Assembly (NCBI GenBank): GCA_024639645.1
Contig: JAHEIB010000011.1
Coordinates: forward strand, 1 to 35,187
Reading direction: 5' to 3'
DNA length: 35,187 nt
Source: Deltaproteobacteria bacterium
Lineage (GTDB): Bacteria; Desulfobacterota; Desulfobacteria; Desulfobacterales; B30-G6
The number at the start of each line of letters is the position of its first letter. The first letter of the stretch is position 1. The notes beneath the pieces are model-generated. The model did no database searches. It was not told the DNA's origin and saw only the letters and a list, made by a program, of their open reading frames with translations. Positions 15,295-23,823 of this stretch are shown here, piece after piece. The translations under genes and the position numbers were made by a program.

Positions 15295-16015
15295 TGCACC
15301 ATTTTTTCAGGATGTCAATCTCCCGTAAGCTCAAGTGTTTGTCCTTCAACAGGTCCGGCCGTTTCAAAAACGTGCGTACCAGAGACATTTCAAGTCGCCA
15401 TTCATCGATCTCCTTGTGATTGCCAGACAGGAGAACGTCCGGAACCGCTTCATCTTCAAAAAGATAGGGCCGGGTGTAATGGGCATGCTCCACAAGATTC
15501 CCTGAAAACGTATCTTTCTCAGCGGAATCTTCACCACCCAGGACACCGGGTATCAAACGCGCCACCGACTCCATCAGGACCATGGCCGCCAGTTCCCCCC
15601 CCATCAGCACATAATCACCGATGGAGATTTCATCGTCAACAAACTGATAGTCAATCCGTTCGTCAACACCCTCATACCTTCCACAGATCAAGATCAATCC
15701 ATCGCAGGCAGCATAAGATCGTGCCGCGGTCTGATCAAAGGTTCTGCCCTGGGGCGTCAACAAAACGGTCTTCGATGCCGGAGAGACTTTTTTTGCAGCC
15801 CGAATGGCACCTGCCAGAGGTTCCGGTTTCATGACCATTCCAGAGCCGCCGCCATAGGGTCGGTCATCGGTGACCTGGTGTTTATCTGTTGCAAAATCCC
15901 TGATATTTAAAACGGCTGCATTAATTTGCTGCTTTGTCACAGACCTTCCGATGATGCCATGCCGAAAAAACAGTTCAAACATCTCCGGAAATATGGTCAA
16001 TACGGTAAACTTCAT
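15230..16015 (-). CDS. trmD: tRNA (guanine37-N1)-methyltransferase
   Basis: Methylates G37 next to the anticodon and prevents frameshifting. The 261-residue length is normal. The SPOUT knot and substrate motifs are present: DDRPYGGGSGMVM, ILICGRYEGVDERID and SIGDYVLMGGELAAMVLME, with TRPYLFEDEAVPDVLLSGNH toward the C-terminus. The ATG at 16015 has no recognisable ribosome-binding site because the preceding DNA is TAAGCNN repeat copy 6. It overlaps the next gene by 65 bases. Confidence 0.97.
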   Translation of the reverse strand: MKFTVLTIFPEMFELFFRHGIIGRSVTKQQINAAVLNIRDFATDKHQVTDDRPYGGGSGMVMKPEPLAGAIRAAKKVSPASKTVLLTPQGRTFDQTAARSYAACDGLILICGRYEGVDERIDYQFVDDEISIGDYVLMGGELAAMVLMESVARLIPGVLGGEDSAEKDTFSGNLVEHAHYTRPYLFEDEAVPDVLLSGNHKEIDEWRLEMSLVRTFLKRPDLLKDKHLSLREIDILKKWCIDIENIIKAQSSRNTGALSGC

Positions 16016-16017
16016 TT

Positions 16018-16083
16018 AGCTGTAAGCCCTAAGCCATAAGCTGTAAGCTGTAAGCGGCTTAAAACTTGCAGCTTATTGCTTAC
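16018..16083. repeat. TAAGCNN heptamer palindromic array, copy 6
   Basis: Five units (CTGTAAG, CCCTAAG, CCATAAG, CTGTAAG, CTGTAAG) followed by GCTTAAA, ACTTGCA, GCTTATT, GCTTACC in period 7. It occupies the space directly upstream of the trmD start codon. Confidence 0.82.
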
Positions 16084-16125
16084 CCTCGACACCTTGAACC
16101 CTTGTATCACCCTCCGACCCTCTGT
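16084..16125 (-). repeat. G-rich block after rimM
   Basis: On the minus strand, right after the rimM stop codon, GAGGGTCGGAGGG, TGATACAAGGGTTCAAGG and GTCGAGGG follow each other and lead into TAAGCNN copy 6. The block closely matches that at 3584-3622, so block and array travel as a composite. Confidence 0.65.
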
Positions 16126-16647
16126 CTATAACCCTTCTGGCAAATCCACCCGCATGGTTCGTCGATCCAGATCAACGTCTCTGACAACGGACGCAAGTGC
16201 GGGAATCAGCACTTCTGTTTCTGTTGTTCCATCCCTTCTTTTAACAACATAAACGTCGTTGCTACCGGTCTGAACAATAGCGCTTACCTCGCCGAGATGG
16301 TCTCCTGCCAAGTTGTAAACGGACAATCCCATGAGGTCGGCCCAATAATACGTCCCCTCCTCCAGCACTTCGAGTGCAGCTTTTTCAATAAAAAGATCTG
16401 ACCCGACAAGTTCCTCGGCCTGGTCGCGATCGCTTATGCCCTCCAGAGATAAAAGGATGGTTTTGGAATGCGGTTTCGCCCAAACAATCTTCAGAGTGAA
16501 TTCTTTGCCGTGAAAATTCTTCAGATGTAAAGACAAGCCAGGAGTAAATCTAGCTGTAGATTCAGCGTAGGAAAAGACTTTGAGCACGCCTTTGAGGCCA
16601 TGCACACCAACGATTTTCCCTATGGAAAGGAGATGTGAATTATCCAC
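16126..16647 (-). CDS. rimM: Ribosome maturation factor RimM
   Basis: Assists late assembly of the 30S head and binds S19. With the GTG start at 16647 the product has 173 residues, the usual length, and begins just before the conserved SIGKIVGVHGLKGVLKVFSYAES. The N-terminal beta-barrel is followed by a C-terminal PRC-barrel (LEEGTYYWADLMGLSV, GEVSAIVQTGSNDVYVV, ILIPAL-type ending). An in-frame ATG at 16704 would add 19 residues that overlap khpA and have no similarity, so it is not preferred. Confidence 0.94.
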   Translation of the reverse strand: MDNSHLLSIGKIVGVHGLKGVLKVFSYAESTARFTPGLSLHLKNFHGKEFTLKIVWAKPHSKTILLSLEGISDRDQAEELVGSDLFIEKAALEVLEEGTYYWADLMGLSVYNLAGDHLGEVSAIVQTGSNDVYVVKRRDGTTETEVLIPALASVVRDVDLDRRTMRVDLPEGL

Positions 16648-16651
16648 AAAA

Positions 16652-16882
16652 CTATTCGATAATTTCCAGAACTGTCCGTTTTTTGATTTTTGCGGACGCA
16701 GCACTCAAAATCGTCCGCATCGACCTCGCGGTTCTGCCCTGTTTCCCAATAACTTTCCCTAAATCCTCTTTGGCTACTTTCAGTTCCAACACGGAGGTCT
16801 GATTTCCTTCAACCTCCTCAACGGAGACTTGCTCTGGATTGTCCACAAGCGCCTTGGCAATGTAATAAATCAGATCTCTCAT
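16652..16882 (-). CDS. khpA: KH-domain RNA-binding protein KhpA
   Basis: Small single-KH-domain RNA-binding protein (formerly YlqC) of 76 residues. The GxxG loop is visible in [20 protein letters not shown]. In other bacteria KhpA pairs with KhpB/Jag. AAGGAG lies upstream of the ATG at 16882. It sits between rpsP and rimM, its standard position, and its stop codon is four bases before the rimM GTG. Confidence 0.95.
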   Translation of the reverse strand: MRDLIYYIAKALVDNPEQVSVEEVEGNQTSVLELKVAKEDLGKVIGKQGRTARSMRTILSAASAKIKKRTVLEIIE

Positions 16883-16922
16883 CGCTCTATCTCCTTTGTA
16901 GTTGAGAATTAGCGTTTCGATA

Positions 16923-17177
16923 TTATGCCGGACTCGCGAATAAACCTTCCTTTTTCAAAATATTTTTAACCGTGGTTGTTGGAAGCGCCCCCTTGTCTAT
17001 CCAGTATTTAACCCGCTCGGTCTTGAGTGTAACCTCAGCCGGTTCTTTTAATGGATTATACGTACCGATGGCCTCCAAGAACCGCCCATCCCTCGGGCTC
17101 TCGTTGTCTGCAATAACGATTCGATAAAATGGCCGTTTTTTTGCACCATGTCTGGCCAACCTGATTTTAACTGACAT
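16923..17177 (-). CDS. rpsP: 30S ribosomal protein S16
   Basis: Ribosomal protein S16 of 84 residues with the characteristic start [20 protein letters not shown] and [26 protein letters not shown] precedes the ATG at 17177 and lies in the 12-base gap after ffh. Its position after ffh is typical for many Gram-negative and Gram-positive bacteria. Confidence 0.98.
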   Translation of the reverse strand: MSVKIRLARHGAKKRPFYRIVIADNESPRDGRFLEAIGTYNPLKEPAEVTLKTERVKYWIDKGALPTTTVKNILKKEGLFASPA

Positions 17178-17189
17178 ACAACATCTCCT

Positions 17190-18521
17190 TTAGAAAGGAA
17201 GCATCCCGCGCCCCAAGCCGCGCATGCCACCTTTGTTGATTTTTTTCATCATTTTGAGTATTTGTGCGTAATTTTTTAACAATTTATTCACATCTTGTAC
17301 ACGAGTTCCACTCCCTTTTGCAATCCTTTTCCGTCGACTTCCATTGATGATGGTATGGATCCGCCTTTCCTGGGGTGTCATCGAATTGATAATCGCTTCG
17401 ATCCTGACAAATTCATTGTCGTCAACCTCAAGGTTTTTCAGCTGTTTGGCCTTGTTCATGCCCGGAATCATACCAATCAGGTCTGAAAAAGATCCCATTT
17501 TCCGAATCTGTACCATCTGATCTCGAAAGTCATCCAGCGTAAATTGACTTTTACGGAGCTTCTTCTCGAGTTCAATCGCTTGTTTTTCGTCCATCACGGC
17601 CTGGGCTTTTTCAATCACCGTCAGGACATCTCCCATACCCAGTATTCTGGAAGACATCCGTTCTGGATGAAAAGGCTCCAGTTCGCTCAGTTTTTCACCG
17701 ACCCCAATAAACTTAATCGGCTTGCGGGTGACGGATTTGATAGAGATGGCCGCACCACCCCGGGCATCGCCATCCATCTTGGTCAAAACAACGCCACCCA
17801 GATCCAATACGCCATCAAATGATTCGGCGATATTCACCGCATCCTGGCCGGTCATGGCATCCGCCACCAGAAGTGTGTCGGACGGTCTTACCGCCTCCTT
17901 GATCCGGCGCAACTCGGCCATCAAGGTTTCATCAATATGAAGTCGGCCCGCGGTGTCCAGAATCAGTGTGTCACACCCGGCCTTTGTTGCCGCACCTCTT
18001 GCCTCCCGGCAAATATCAACCGGGTCCATATCGGCCACAGAGGGGTAGACCGGCACACTTATCTGTGCGCCCAGTTTTGTAAGCTGATCAATCGCAGCCG
18101 GTCTATAGACATCCGCCGGGACCAGGTATGGATGAAAACCCTTTTCCCTGATATATATAGCAAGCTTTCCAGCTGTGGTCGTCTTTCCTGAACCCTGCAA
18201 ACCCACCAGCATAATAGACATGGGCCTCGTACCCGAAAGAACAAGCTCCTGGTGATGACCGCCCATGAGCATCGTCAGTTCTTCGTTAACAATTTTGACA
18301 ACCTGCTGGCCGGGCGTGAGGCTGTTCATTACCTCCTGACCTAGTGCCCGTTCCTTTATATCTGCGATAAACCGCTTGACGACCTTGTAATGAACATCAG
18401 CCTCCAGGAGCGCCATTCTGACTTCGCGTAAACCGTCCGTAATATTTTTTTCGGACAGCTTCCCGTGACCTTTTAGTTTTTTAAAGGCTGTGCCAAGTTT
18501 GTTGCTTAAGTTGTCAAACAT
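17190..18521 (-). CDS. ffh: Signal recognition particle protein Ffh (SRP54)
   Basis: GTPase of the signal recognition particle that targets nascent membrane proteins to FtsY and the Sec translocon. The 443-residue protein has the helical N domain, then a G domain with GLQGSGKTTTAGKLA (P-loop), DTAGRLHID, TKMDGDARGG, and a Met-rich M domain ending in RGLGRGMLPF. It is the first gene of the operon running to yraN, with a good promoter at 18606-18634. The ribosome-binding site is weak. Confidence 0.98.
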   Translation of the reverse strand: MFDNLSNKLGTAFKKLKGHGKLSEKNITDGLREVRMALLEADVHYKVVKRFIADIKERALGQEVMNSLTPGQQVVKIVNEELTMLMGGHHQELVLSGTRPMSIMLVGLQGSGKTTTAGKLAIYIREKGFHPYLVPADVYRPAAIDQLTKLGAQISVPVYPSVADMDPVDICREARGAATKAGCDTLILDTAGRLHIDETLMAELRRIKEAVRPSDTLLVADAMTGQDAVNIAESFDGVLDLGGVVLTKMDGDARGGAAISIKSVTRKPIKFIGVGEKLSELEPFHPERMSSRILGMGDVLTVIEKAQAVMDEKQAIELEKKLRKSQFTLDDFRDQMVQIRKMGSFSDLIGMIPGMNKAKQLKNLEVDDNEFVRIEAIINSMTPQERRIHTIINGSRRKRIAKGSGTRVQDVNKLLKNYAQILKMMKKINKGGMRGLGRGMLPF

Positions 18522-18605
18522 GTTGCCGTAAAAATCCCCGGTTCAACGCCCCTTTGAACCTACCGCCTTAAGATGGGTCTGGTATCTCTATCTATTAAAC
18601 ACTTG

Positions 18606-18634
18606 AAAGTAGTATTAATTGCATGTTATGTCAA
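18606..18634 (-). promoter_or_regulatory. Putative sigma-70 promoter of the ffh operon
   Basis: On the minus strand TTGACA (18629-18634) is 17 bases from TACTTT (18606-18611), about 85 bases upstream of the ffh start codon. The intergenic region 18522-18713 is shared with the divergent rlmN gene and contains no other feature. Confidence 0.5.
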
Positions 18635-18713
18635 GAATAAATCCCATAGCATGCATTTATATGGCGCTGCTTCGCTGCTTTTGAACCTGCTGTGAACAGG
18701 CCGTGATTTTTTA

Positions 18714-19763
18714 ATGATGAATACGCATCTGACAAAAACCGATATCAAGAACCTGACAAGGGAAGCACTGGCCAGGTGGTTCCAAGATCATGGCATGCGG
18801 TCGTTTCGTGCAACCCAGGTTTTCAAATGGCTGTACCTGCAGCAGGTGGATGCATTCGATCAAATGACAGATCTGGGTAGAAAAACCCGGAAACTGCTGT
18901 CTCAGAACTTTTCAAGCAAGCGTCTTTCGTTGAACCAGATAGCCACTTCTAAAGACGGCTCTGAAAAATACCTGTTCGAGCTGGGTGACGGCAACCTCAT
19001 CGAGTCCGTTCTGATACCGGAAAAGGACCATTATACCCTTTGTATTTCAAGCCAAGTAGGCTGCAGCCAGAACTGCCGCTTCTGTCTCACCGCCCAAGGC
19101 GGCCTGGTTCGCAATCTGACATCGGCTGAAATCATCTCACAGGTAAGGGATATCGTTCACTTAACAGCCGGTTCCAGGAATCTGACCAACATCGTTTTCA
19201 TGGGCATGGGGGAGCCTTTGGCAAATTATCGCAATGTCATTCATGCCCTGAATATTATCACGGACAGTGATGTGGGGCTGAAATTATCCAGCAGACGCAT
19301 AACCCTTTCAACAGCCGGTCTTGTTTCACGAATGGCGGACCTGGGAAAAGATACTCGGATAAACCTGGCTGTGTCTCTGAATGCGACAGACAATAAAACA
19401 CGCAGTAGATTGATGCCCATTAATCGGAAATACCCCATTGAAAAGCTCATGGAAGCGTGTGCCAACTATCCGCTGAAAAATCGAAGAAAAATCACCTTTG
19501 AGTACATTCTGATGAAAGGCATCAATGACGCGCCCGAAAATGCCCGGCAACTGGCCAAATTGTTGCGGCCGATCAAAGCCAAAATCAATTTGATTCCCTA
19601 CAACACATACGAAGACAGCCTTTTTGAATGCCCGGACGAGTCGGTCATATCAAGATTCCAGGACATTCTTATTACCGACCACTACACCGTAATGGTACGA
19701 CGCAGCAAAGGCCAGGATATCTCGGCCGCCTGCGGACAGCTCCGGGCCATTTCACTGGCATGA
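18714..19763 (+). CDS. rlmN: 23S rRNA (adenine2503-C2)/tRNA methyltransferase
   Basis: Radical SAM enzyme that methylates C2 of A2503 in 23S rRNA and A37 in some tRNAs. The 349-residue protein carries the 4Fe-4S motif Cys117-X3-Cys121-X2-Cys124 in VGCSQNCRFC and the methyl-carrying C-terminal Cys340 in SAACGQL. GMGEPLANY and a SAM-binding region LSSRRITLSTAGL are also present. Two adjacent ATG codons (18714 and 18717) are both possible starts, and the ribosome-binding site is poor. It is monocistronic and divergent from ffh. Confidence 0.97.
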   Translation: MMNTHLTKTDIKNLTREALARWFQDHGMRSFRATQVFKWLYLQQVDAFDQMTDLGRKTRKLLSQNFSSKRLSLNQIATSKDGSEKYLFELGDGNLIESVLIPEKDHYTLCISSQVGCSQNCRFCLTAQGGLVRNLTSAEIISQVRDIVHLTAGSRNLTNIVFMGMGEPLANYRNVIHALNIITDSDVGLKLSSRRITLSTAGLVSRMADLGKDTRINLAVSLNATDNKTRSRLMPINRKYPIEKLMEACANYPLKNRRKITFEYILMKGINDAPENARQLAKLLRPIKAKINLIPYNTYEDSLFECPDESVISRFQDILITDHYTVMVRRSKGQDISAACGQLRAISLA

Positions 19764-20024
19764 TCGACTCCTTCGTTGCCTTACCTAAACATTAACGCAT
19801 TACATGATTACATAGGGTAATCAAAACCCAGAAAGTATCAGAAATAGAGTAAATTATGATTAAATATCAATCGGTTAAAATATATTGATATAATCATACA
19901 ATCAACAGAGAGCGATGATCCAGAATTTTGTACAAGTCTCTAATAGGACCAGGCGGCTTTGTGTTAGTATTAACAGTTGTAATCTAAAAAGATGGATACA
20001 AGTGGTATCGCCGTTAAAGCTTTA
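19764..20024. other. Intergenic region with AT-rich dyad, no gene
   Basis: AT-rich spacer between convergent rlmN and the ABC-transporter operon. GATTAAATATCAAT (19858-19871) and ATTGATATAATC (19884-19895) are imperfect inverted repeats, and a TTATTATAATAA palindrome lies just below 20025. No coding frame or RNA gene is recognised. Confidence 0.45.
19986..20009 (-). terminator. Weak candidate terminator of the transporter operon
   Basis: On the minus strand GATAC-N5-GTATC is followed four bases later by TTTTT, 15-40 bases after the last transporter gene. The stem is only five base pairs. Confidence 0.35.
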
Positions 20025-20993
20025 TTATAATAAGTGACACCGGCAGTAATGTCCTGGTGAAGCCTCTCGCATTTTAGGTAGGTCTTGATTACAGACTTGA
20101 AGTATTTCACTACAGCGTGGATGAAATGTACACCCTGAGGGTGGACTCAACGGGCTGGGAACTTCACCTTCAAGACTGACTGTCTTGATATTTTCCGGGT
20201 CGGCCACCGGTACTGACTCCAGCAGTGCACGCGTATAGGGGTGTTTGGCGTTTTTATAAAGCTCCTTACTAGGGGCAAGCTCCATTAGGTATCCCAGATA
20301 CATAACACCAATCATACTGCTTACATGCTCCACTACTGCCAAGTCGTGGGAGATGATAATGTAGGTCAGGTCAAGCTTTTTCTGCAAATCGATTAAAAGA
20401 TTCAGGATCTGGGCCTGAATGGACACGTCCAGGGCCGAAACCGGTTCATCTAACACGATCATCTTGGGTTCGAGTGCCAAAGCCCTGGCAATAGCGATTC
20501 GTTGCCGCTGCCCCCCGCTGAATTCATGGGGATAAAGGGCGGCATGGTGATAATCGAAACCCACCATTTCAAGGAGTTCCTCGATCCGTTTGTTAATTTG
20601 TTTTCGGGTGCCTGCCTTGTGCACCAATAGTGGTTCCGAGATAATCTGCCGAACCTTTTTTCTAGGATTCAAAGATCGAAAAGGGTCCTGGAAGACGGCC
20701 TGGATGTTTCTTCGGAAGGCAAAACGGTCTTTTTTGTTCAGTTCTGTGATGTCACGGCCCTCGAACAGTATCTGGCCTGCCGTGGGCTTCTCCAGCCCCA
20801 GCAGCATGTTGGCCGTGGTTGATTTTCCACACCCCGACTCACCCACCAGGCCGAGGGTCTCCCCTTCGTGCAGGCTGAAACTGATGTCGCTCACCGCCTT
20901 GACGTGCCCCACCAGTTTATTCAGAAAGGTTCCCTTGGTAACCGGGAAGTGTTTCTTCAGGGCTTTGACTGATAAAATTTCACGGGGCGACAT
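20025..20993 (-). CDS. Oligo/dipeptide-type ABC importer ATPase (DppF/OppF-like)
   Basis: One of the two ATPases of a peptide/nickel-type importer. The 322-residue protein has Walker A GESGCGKST (51-59), the Q-loop region FQDPFRSLNP, signature FSGGQ (158-162), Walker B MIVLDEP (178-184) and the family-specific C-terminal region with CTFHPRC (Fe-S/oligopeptide domain). AAAGGA precedes the ATG at 20993, three bases after the previous gene. It is the last gene of the operon. Substrate specificity cannot be read from the ATPase. Confidence 0.93.
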   Translation of the reverse strand: MSPREILSVKALKKHFPVTKGTFLNKLVGHVKAVSDISFSLHEGETLGLVGESGCGKSTTANMLLGLEKPTAGQILFEGRDITELNKKDRFAFRRNIQAVFQDPFRSLNPRKKVRQIISEPLLVHKAGTRKQINKRIEELLEMVGFDYHHAALYPHEFSGGQRQRIAIARALALEPKMIVLDEPVSALDVSIQAQILNLLIDLQKKLDLTYIIISHDLAVVEHVSSMIGVMYLGYLMELAPSKELYKNAKHPYTRALLESVPVADPENIKTVSLEGEVPSPLSPPSGCTFHPRCSEILQVCNQDLPKMREASPGHYCRCHLL

Positions 20994-20996
20994 ACG

Positions 20997-21977
20997 CTAG
21001 TCCTTTACATACAGCCAGCAGGCTGCACTATGATCATCTTCCAGCTGCGTCTTCGGTGGATATGCCTTGAAACACTTTTTATGCGCTTTATCACAGCGGG
21101 GTGCGAATCGGCAGCCTTCGGGCATAGCAAATAGGCTGGGCGGCTGTCCACTAATGGAGGCCAGACGCTCAACAGACCGGCCAAGCACTGGAACAGACTG
21201 AATCAATCCGACTGAATAGGGGTGGGCAGGATTTTTATAAAAGGTCTTTATAGGGGCCGACTCCACAATGCGTCCAGCGTACATGACCAGCACCCGTGTA
21301 CATATTTGGGCTACAGTGGCCAGGTCGTGAGTGATCAGAATAATGGAGGAGTTGGTTTCCCCCTGGATTTCCTTCATCAACTTGAGCACCTGAGTGGCAA
21401 TGGTCACATCCAGGGCCGTGGTGGGTTCATCGGCAATAAGCAGATCAGGGTTGTTGGCAATGCCCATGGCGATGAGGGCCCGCTGAGACATTCCGCCACT
21501 AAACTGGAACGGATAATCGTTGACCCGGCTCTCCGGAGCCGGCACCTTGACCTTGCGCAGGAGATCGATGCACATTCCCTGGAGTGACCCCTTGACTTTA
21601 TCATGAAACACGTAGGGCTCACCCAGCTGTTTGCCCACGGTGAGCAACTGGTTCATGGCAACCATGGGGTCCTGCAGGATCATGGAAAGCCGGTCCCCTC
21701 TAAGGTGCCGCATCTCCTCCTCGGTCTTTTGCATGAGGTCTTCGTTTCTGAACAGTATTTTCCCGGAAACAATTTTTCCGGCCGGCTGGGGCACCAGGCG
21801 CATGATGGAAAGCGATGTTACACTTTTACCGCATCCCGATTCTCCCACCAGACCAACGGTCTCCCCTTTGCCTACCCTGAAACTCACATCGTCCACGGCC
21901 TTGACTTCACCCTGTTTGGTAAAGAAGGTGGTGGTGACATTCTGAAGTTCGAGTATGTTGTCCTGGTTCGTCTGCAT
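20997..21977 (-). CDS. Oligo/dipeptide-type ABC importer ATPase (DppD/OppD-like)
   Basis: Second ATPase of the importer, 326 residues from the ATG at 21977, fifteen bases after the permease stop codon. Walker A is GESGCGKS (45-52), signature FSGGM (159-163), Walker B LLIADEP (179-185), with the C-terminal GCRFAPRC region typical of DppD. The frame stays open to 22154, but the extra residues overlap the permease gene and are Arg-rich out-of-frame sequence, so the shorter start is preferred. Confidence 0.93.
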   Translation of the reverse strand: MQTNQDNILELQNVTTTFFTKQGEVKAVDDVSFRVGKGETVGLVGESGCGKSVTSLSIMRLVPQPAGKIVSGKILFRNEDLMQKTEEEMRHLRGDRLSMILQDPMVAMNQLLTVGKQLGEPYVFHDKVKGSLQGMCIDLLRKVKVPAPESRVNDYPFQFSGGMSQRALIAMGIANNPDLLIADEPTTALDVTIATQVLKLMKEIQGETNSSIILITHDLATVAQICTRVLVMYAGRIVESAPIKTFYKNPAHPYSVGLIQSVPVLGRSVERLASISGQPPSLFAMPEGCRFAPRCDKAHKKCFKAYPPKTQLEDDHSAACWLYVKD

Positions 21978-21991
21978 ATCCACCGGTTCCG

Positions 21992-22849
21992 TTAACGCAG
22001 TTTTTGCTTTGGATCCATTACTTCCCGCAGCCAGTCTCCGGTCAGGTTGAAACCCAGCACGGTGATAACGATGGCGATACCGGGAAAGGTCACCAGCCAC
22101 CAGGCATAGGTGATGTACTGACGTCCTTCGGCCAGCATCAACCCCCAGTCGCAAGAGGGCGGCTGAGTCCCTAATCCTAGGAAACTCATGGTTGCCGTCA
22201 GAACGATAATTCCGCCGACTTCGATGGTCGCCATGATTATGATTGTGTTGAAAACATTGGGCAGGATGTGGGAGAACATGATGCGCAATTCACTGCAGCC
22301 TGCCACCCTGGCCAATCTGACAAAATCCCGCTGCTTCAAGCTCAGGCACTCCCCCCGCACGATACGTGCATAGTTGGGCCACCCCATGATGCCAAAGGTG
22401 ATGATAATGGTTTTGGCGCTGGGACCGTAAATACTGGCCAGCATAAAAAGAAGGATGATCCCTGGAAGCGACAGCCACAGGTCTGCCAGGCGCATGATGA
22501 ACATGTCCGTGCGGCCGCCCCTGAAACCCGAAATCAACCCCAGGATTACCCCCAGGCTGCCGTAAAAAAGAATGCAACCCACGCTGATCAGCAACGACAT
22601 CCGCGATCCGTGGATGATCCTGCTGAGGATGTCCCTACCCAGCATGTCTGTCCCCAGAATGTGGGCCATGGTGCCGTCTTCCTGCCAGGCAGGCGGCATC
22701 GTGGTGTTGAAGAGGTCCCCCTCATTGGGGTCATAGGGTGAGATGAGATTGGCAAAAATAACCGCCGTAAAGAAAAACCCCAAACAGAAAAAACCGAAAA
22801 CAGGAGGCCGCACCCCTCCCCGACGTTTTTTCTTATTAAATAATTTCAT
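21992..22849 (-). CDS. ABC importer permease (DppC/OppC-like)
   Basis: Inner-membrane permease of 285 residues with a single N-terminal transmembrane helix followed by a periplasmic loop and five more helices. The ABC-coupling EAA-like loop is seen in GECLSLKQRDFVRLARVAGCSELRIMFSHILPN. The C-terminus ends VLGFNLTGDWLREVMDPK, typical of DppC. It pairs with the DppB-like subunit encoded just upstream. Confidence 0.93.
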   Translation of the reverse strand: MKLFNKKKRRGGVRPPVFGFFCLGFFFTAVIFANLISPYDPNEGDLFNTTMPPAWQEDGTMAHILGTDMLGRDILSRIIHGSRMSLLISVGCILFYGSLGVILGLISGFRGGRTDMFIMRLADLWLSLPGIILLFMLASIYGPSAKTIIITFGIMGWPNYARIVRGECLSLKQRDFVRLARVAGCSELRIMFSHILPNVFNTIIIMATIEVGGIIVLTATMSFLGLGTQPPSCDWGLMLAEGRQYITYAWWLVTFPGIAIVITVLGFNLTGDWLREVMDPKQKLR

Positions 22850-22873
22850 AAACCCACCCGCCTATTTCCAATG

Positions 22874-23797
22874 CTATTGGTAGCGGATTCTGGGATCAAT
22901 GTAGGCATAGACGATATCCACAATTAAATTCAGCGACACCACGACAAATGTAACGAATATGACAAAAATCTGTACAACCGGATAGTCTCTGGCGAAATAG
23001 GATTCCATTACCAGCCGGCCGATGCCCGGCCAGGAAAAAATGTATTCAACAACCACCGCACTACCTACCATCAGAGCCCCAAAGAGACCGAAGATTACCG
23101 TGATAACGGGTATGGCTGCATTCTTAAAGGCATGCAGCATGATGACGTAAAACTCGGGCACCCCCTTGATGCGGGCCATGGTGACATAATCGCTTTTCAG
23201 AGCGTCCAGCATGGAAGATCGGCTCAGTCGGGTGATAAGGGCAATTGGGTAAAGGCTCATGCATAACGTGGGCATAACGTAGTGCATGGCGGTCCCCCGG
23301 CCGGCAATGGGCAGCCAACGCAGGGTTACCCCGAAAAATAGAATCAGCATGACCCCCACCCAGAAAGAGGGTAGCGACATGCCGGCCAGGGCCAGCAGGC
23401 GCCCCAGGCGGTCGATAATGGAATCCGGTTTGACCGCCGAAAGAATGCCCAGGCACAATCCCATTGATACGGAGACGAAAAAGGCAGCCAAACCCAGTTT
23501 CAAGGTTGCCGGAAAACGCTCGAACAATACTTTCAGGGCGGGTTCGTTGAATCGGAACGAGGTCCCGAAATCACCCTTGGACACATTTTTTAGAAAATTT
23601 CCGTATTGTATGATTAATGGTTTATCCAGTCCGAACTTTTTGGTCAGATTTTCAGCATCCTGAGGAGTTGCATTGGGGGATAGCATCACTGCTACTGGGT
23701 CGGCAGGTCCAAGTCGGAATACGAAGAAGACCACGGTCATTACCGCAAAGATGGTAAAGATGGCAATCAAAATCCGTTTAGCAATATATCCCTGCAT
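22874..23797 (-). CDS. ABC importer permease (DppB/OppB-like)
   Basis: Inner-membrane permease of 307 residues with about six transmembrane helices. It begins MQGYIAKRILIAIFTIFAVM, contains FRLGPADPVAVM and the coupling region SDYVTMARIKGVPEFYVIMLHAFKNAAIPV, and ends IVYAYIDPRIRYQ, the classic DppB ending. GAGGCGG precedes the ATG. It lies between the binding-protein gene and the DppC-like gene. Confidence 0.94.
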   Translation of the reverse strand: MQGYIAKRILIAIFTIFAVMTVVFFVFRLGPADPVAVMLSPNATPQDAENLTKKFGLDKPLIIQYGNFLKNVSKGDFGTSFRFNEPALKVLFERFPATLKLGLAAFFVSVSMGLCLGILSAVKPDSIIDRLGRLLALAGMSLPSFWVGVMLILFFGVTLRWLPIAGRGTAMHYVMPTLCMSLYPIALITRLSRSSMLDALKSDYVTMARIKGVPEFYVIMLHAFKNAAIPVITVIFGLFGALMVGSAVVVEYIFSWPGIGRLVMESYFARDYPVVQIFVIFVTFVVVSLNLIVDIVYAYIDPRIRYQ

Positions 23798-23823
23798 GTA
23801 AGCCGCCTCGTGGGTCCGTCGTC

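Noticed and set aside
21978-22154. Longer N-terminus for the DppD-like ATPase
   Set aside because: The added 59 residues overlap the permease gene, are Arg/His-rich and unlike the family; the ATG at 21977 fits the family start.
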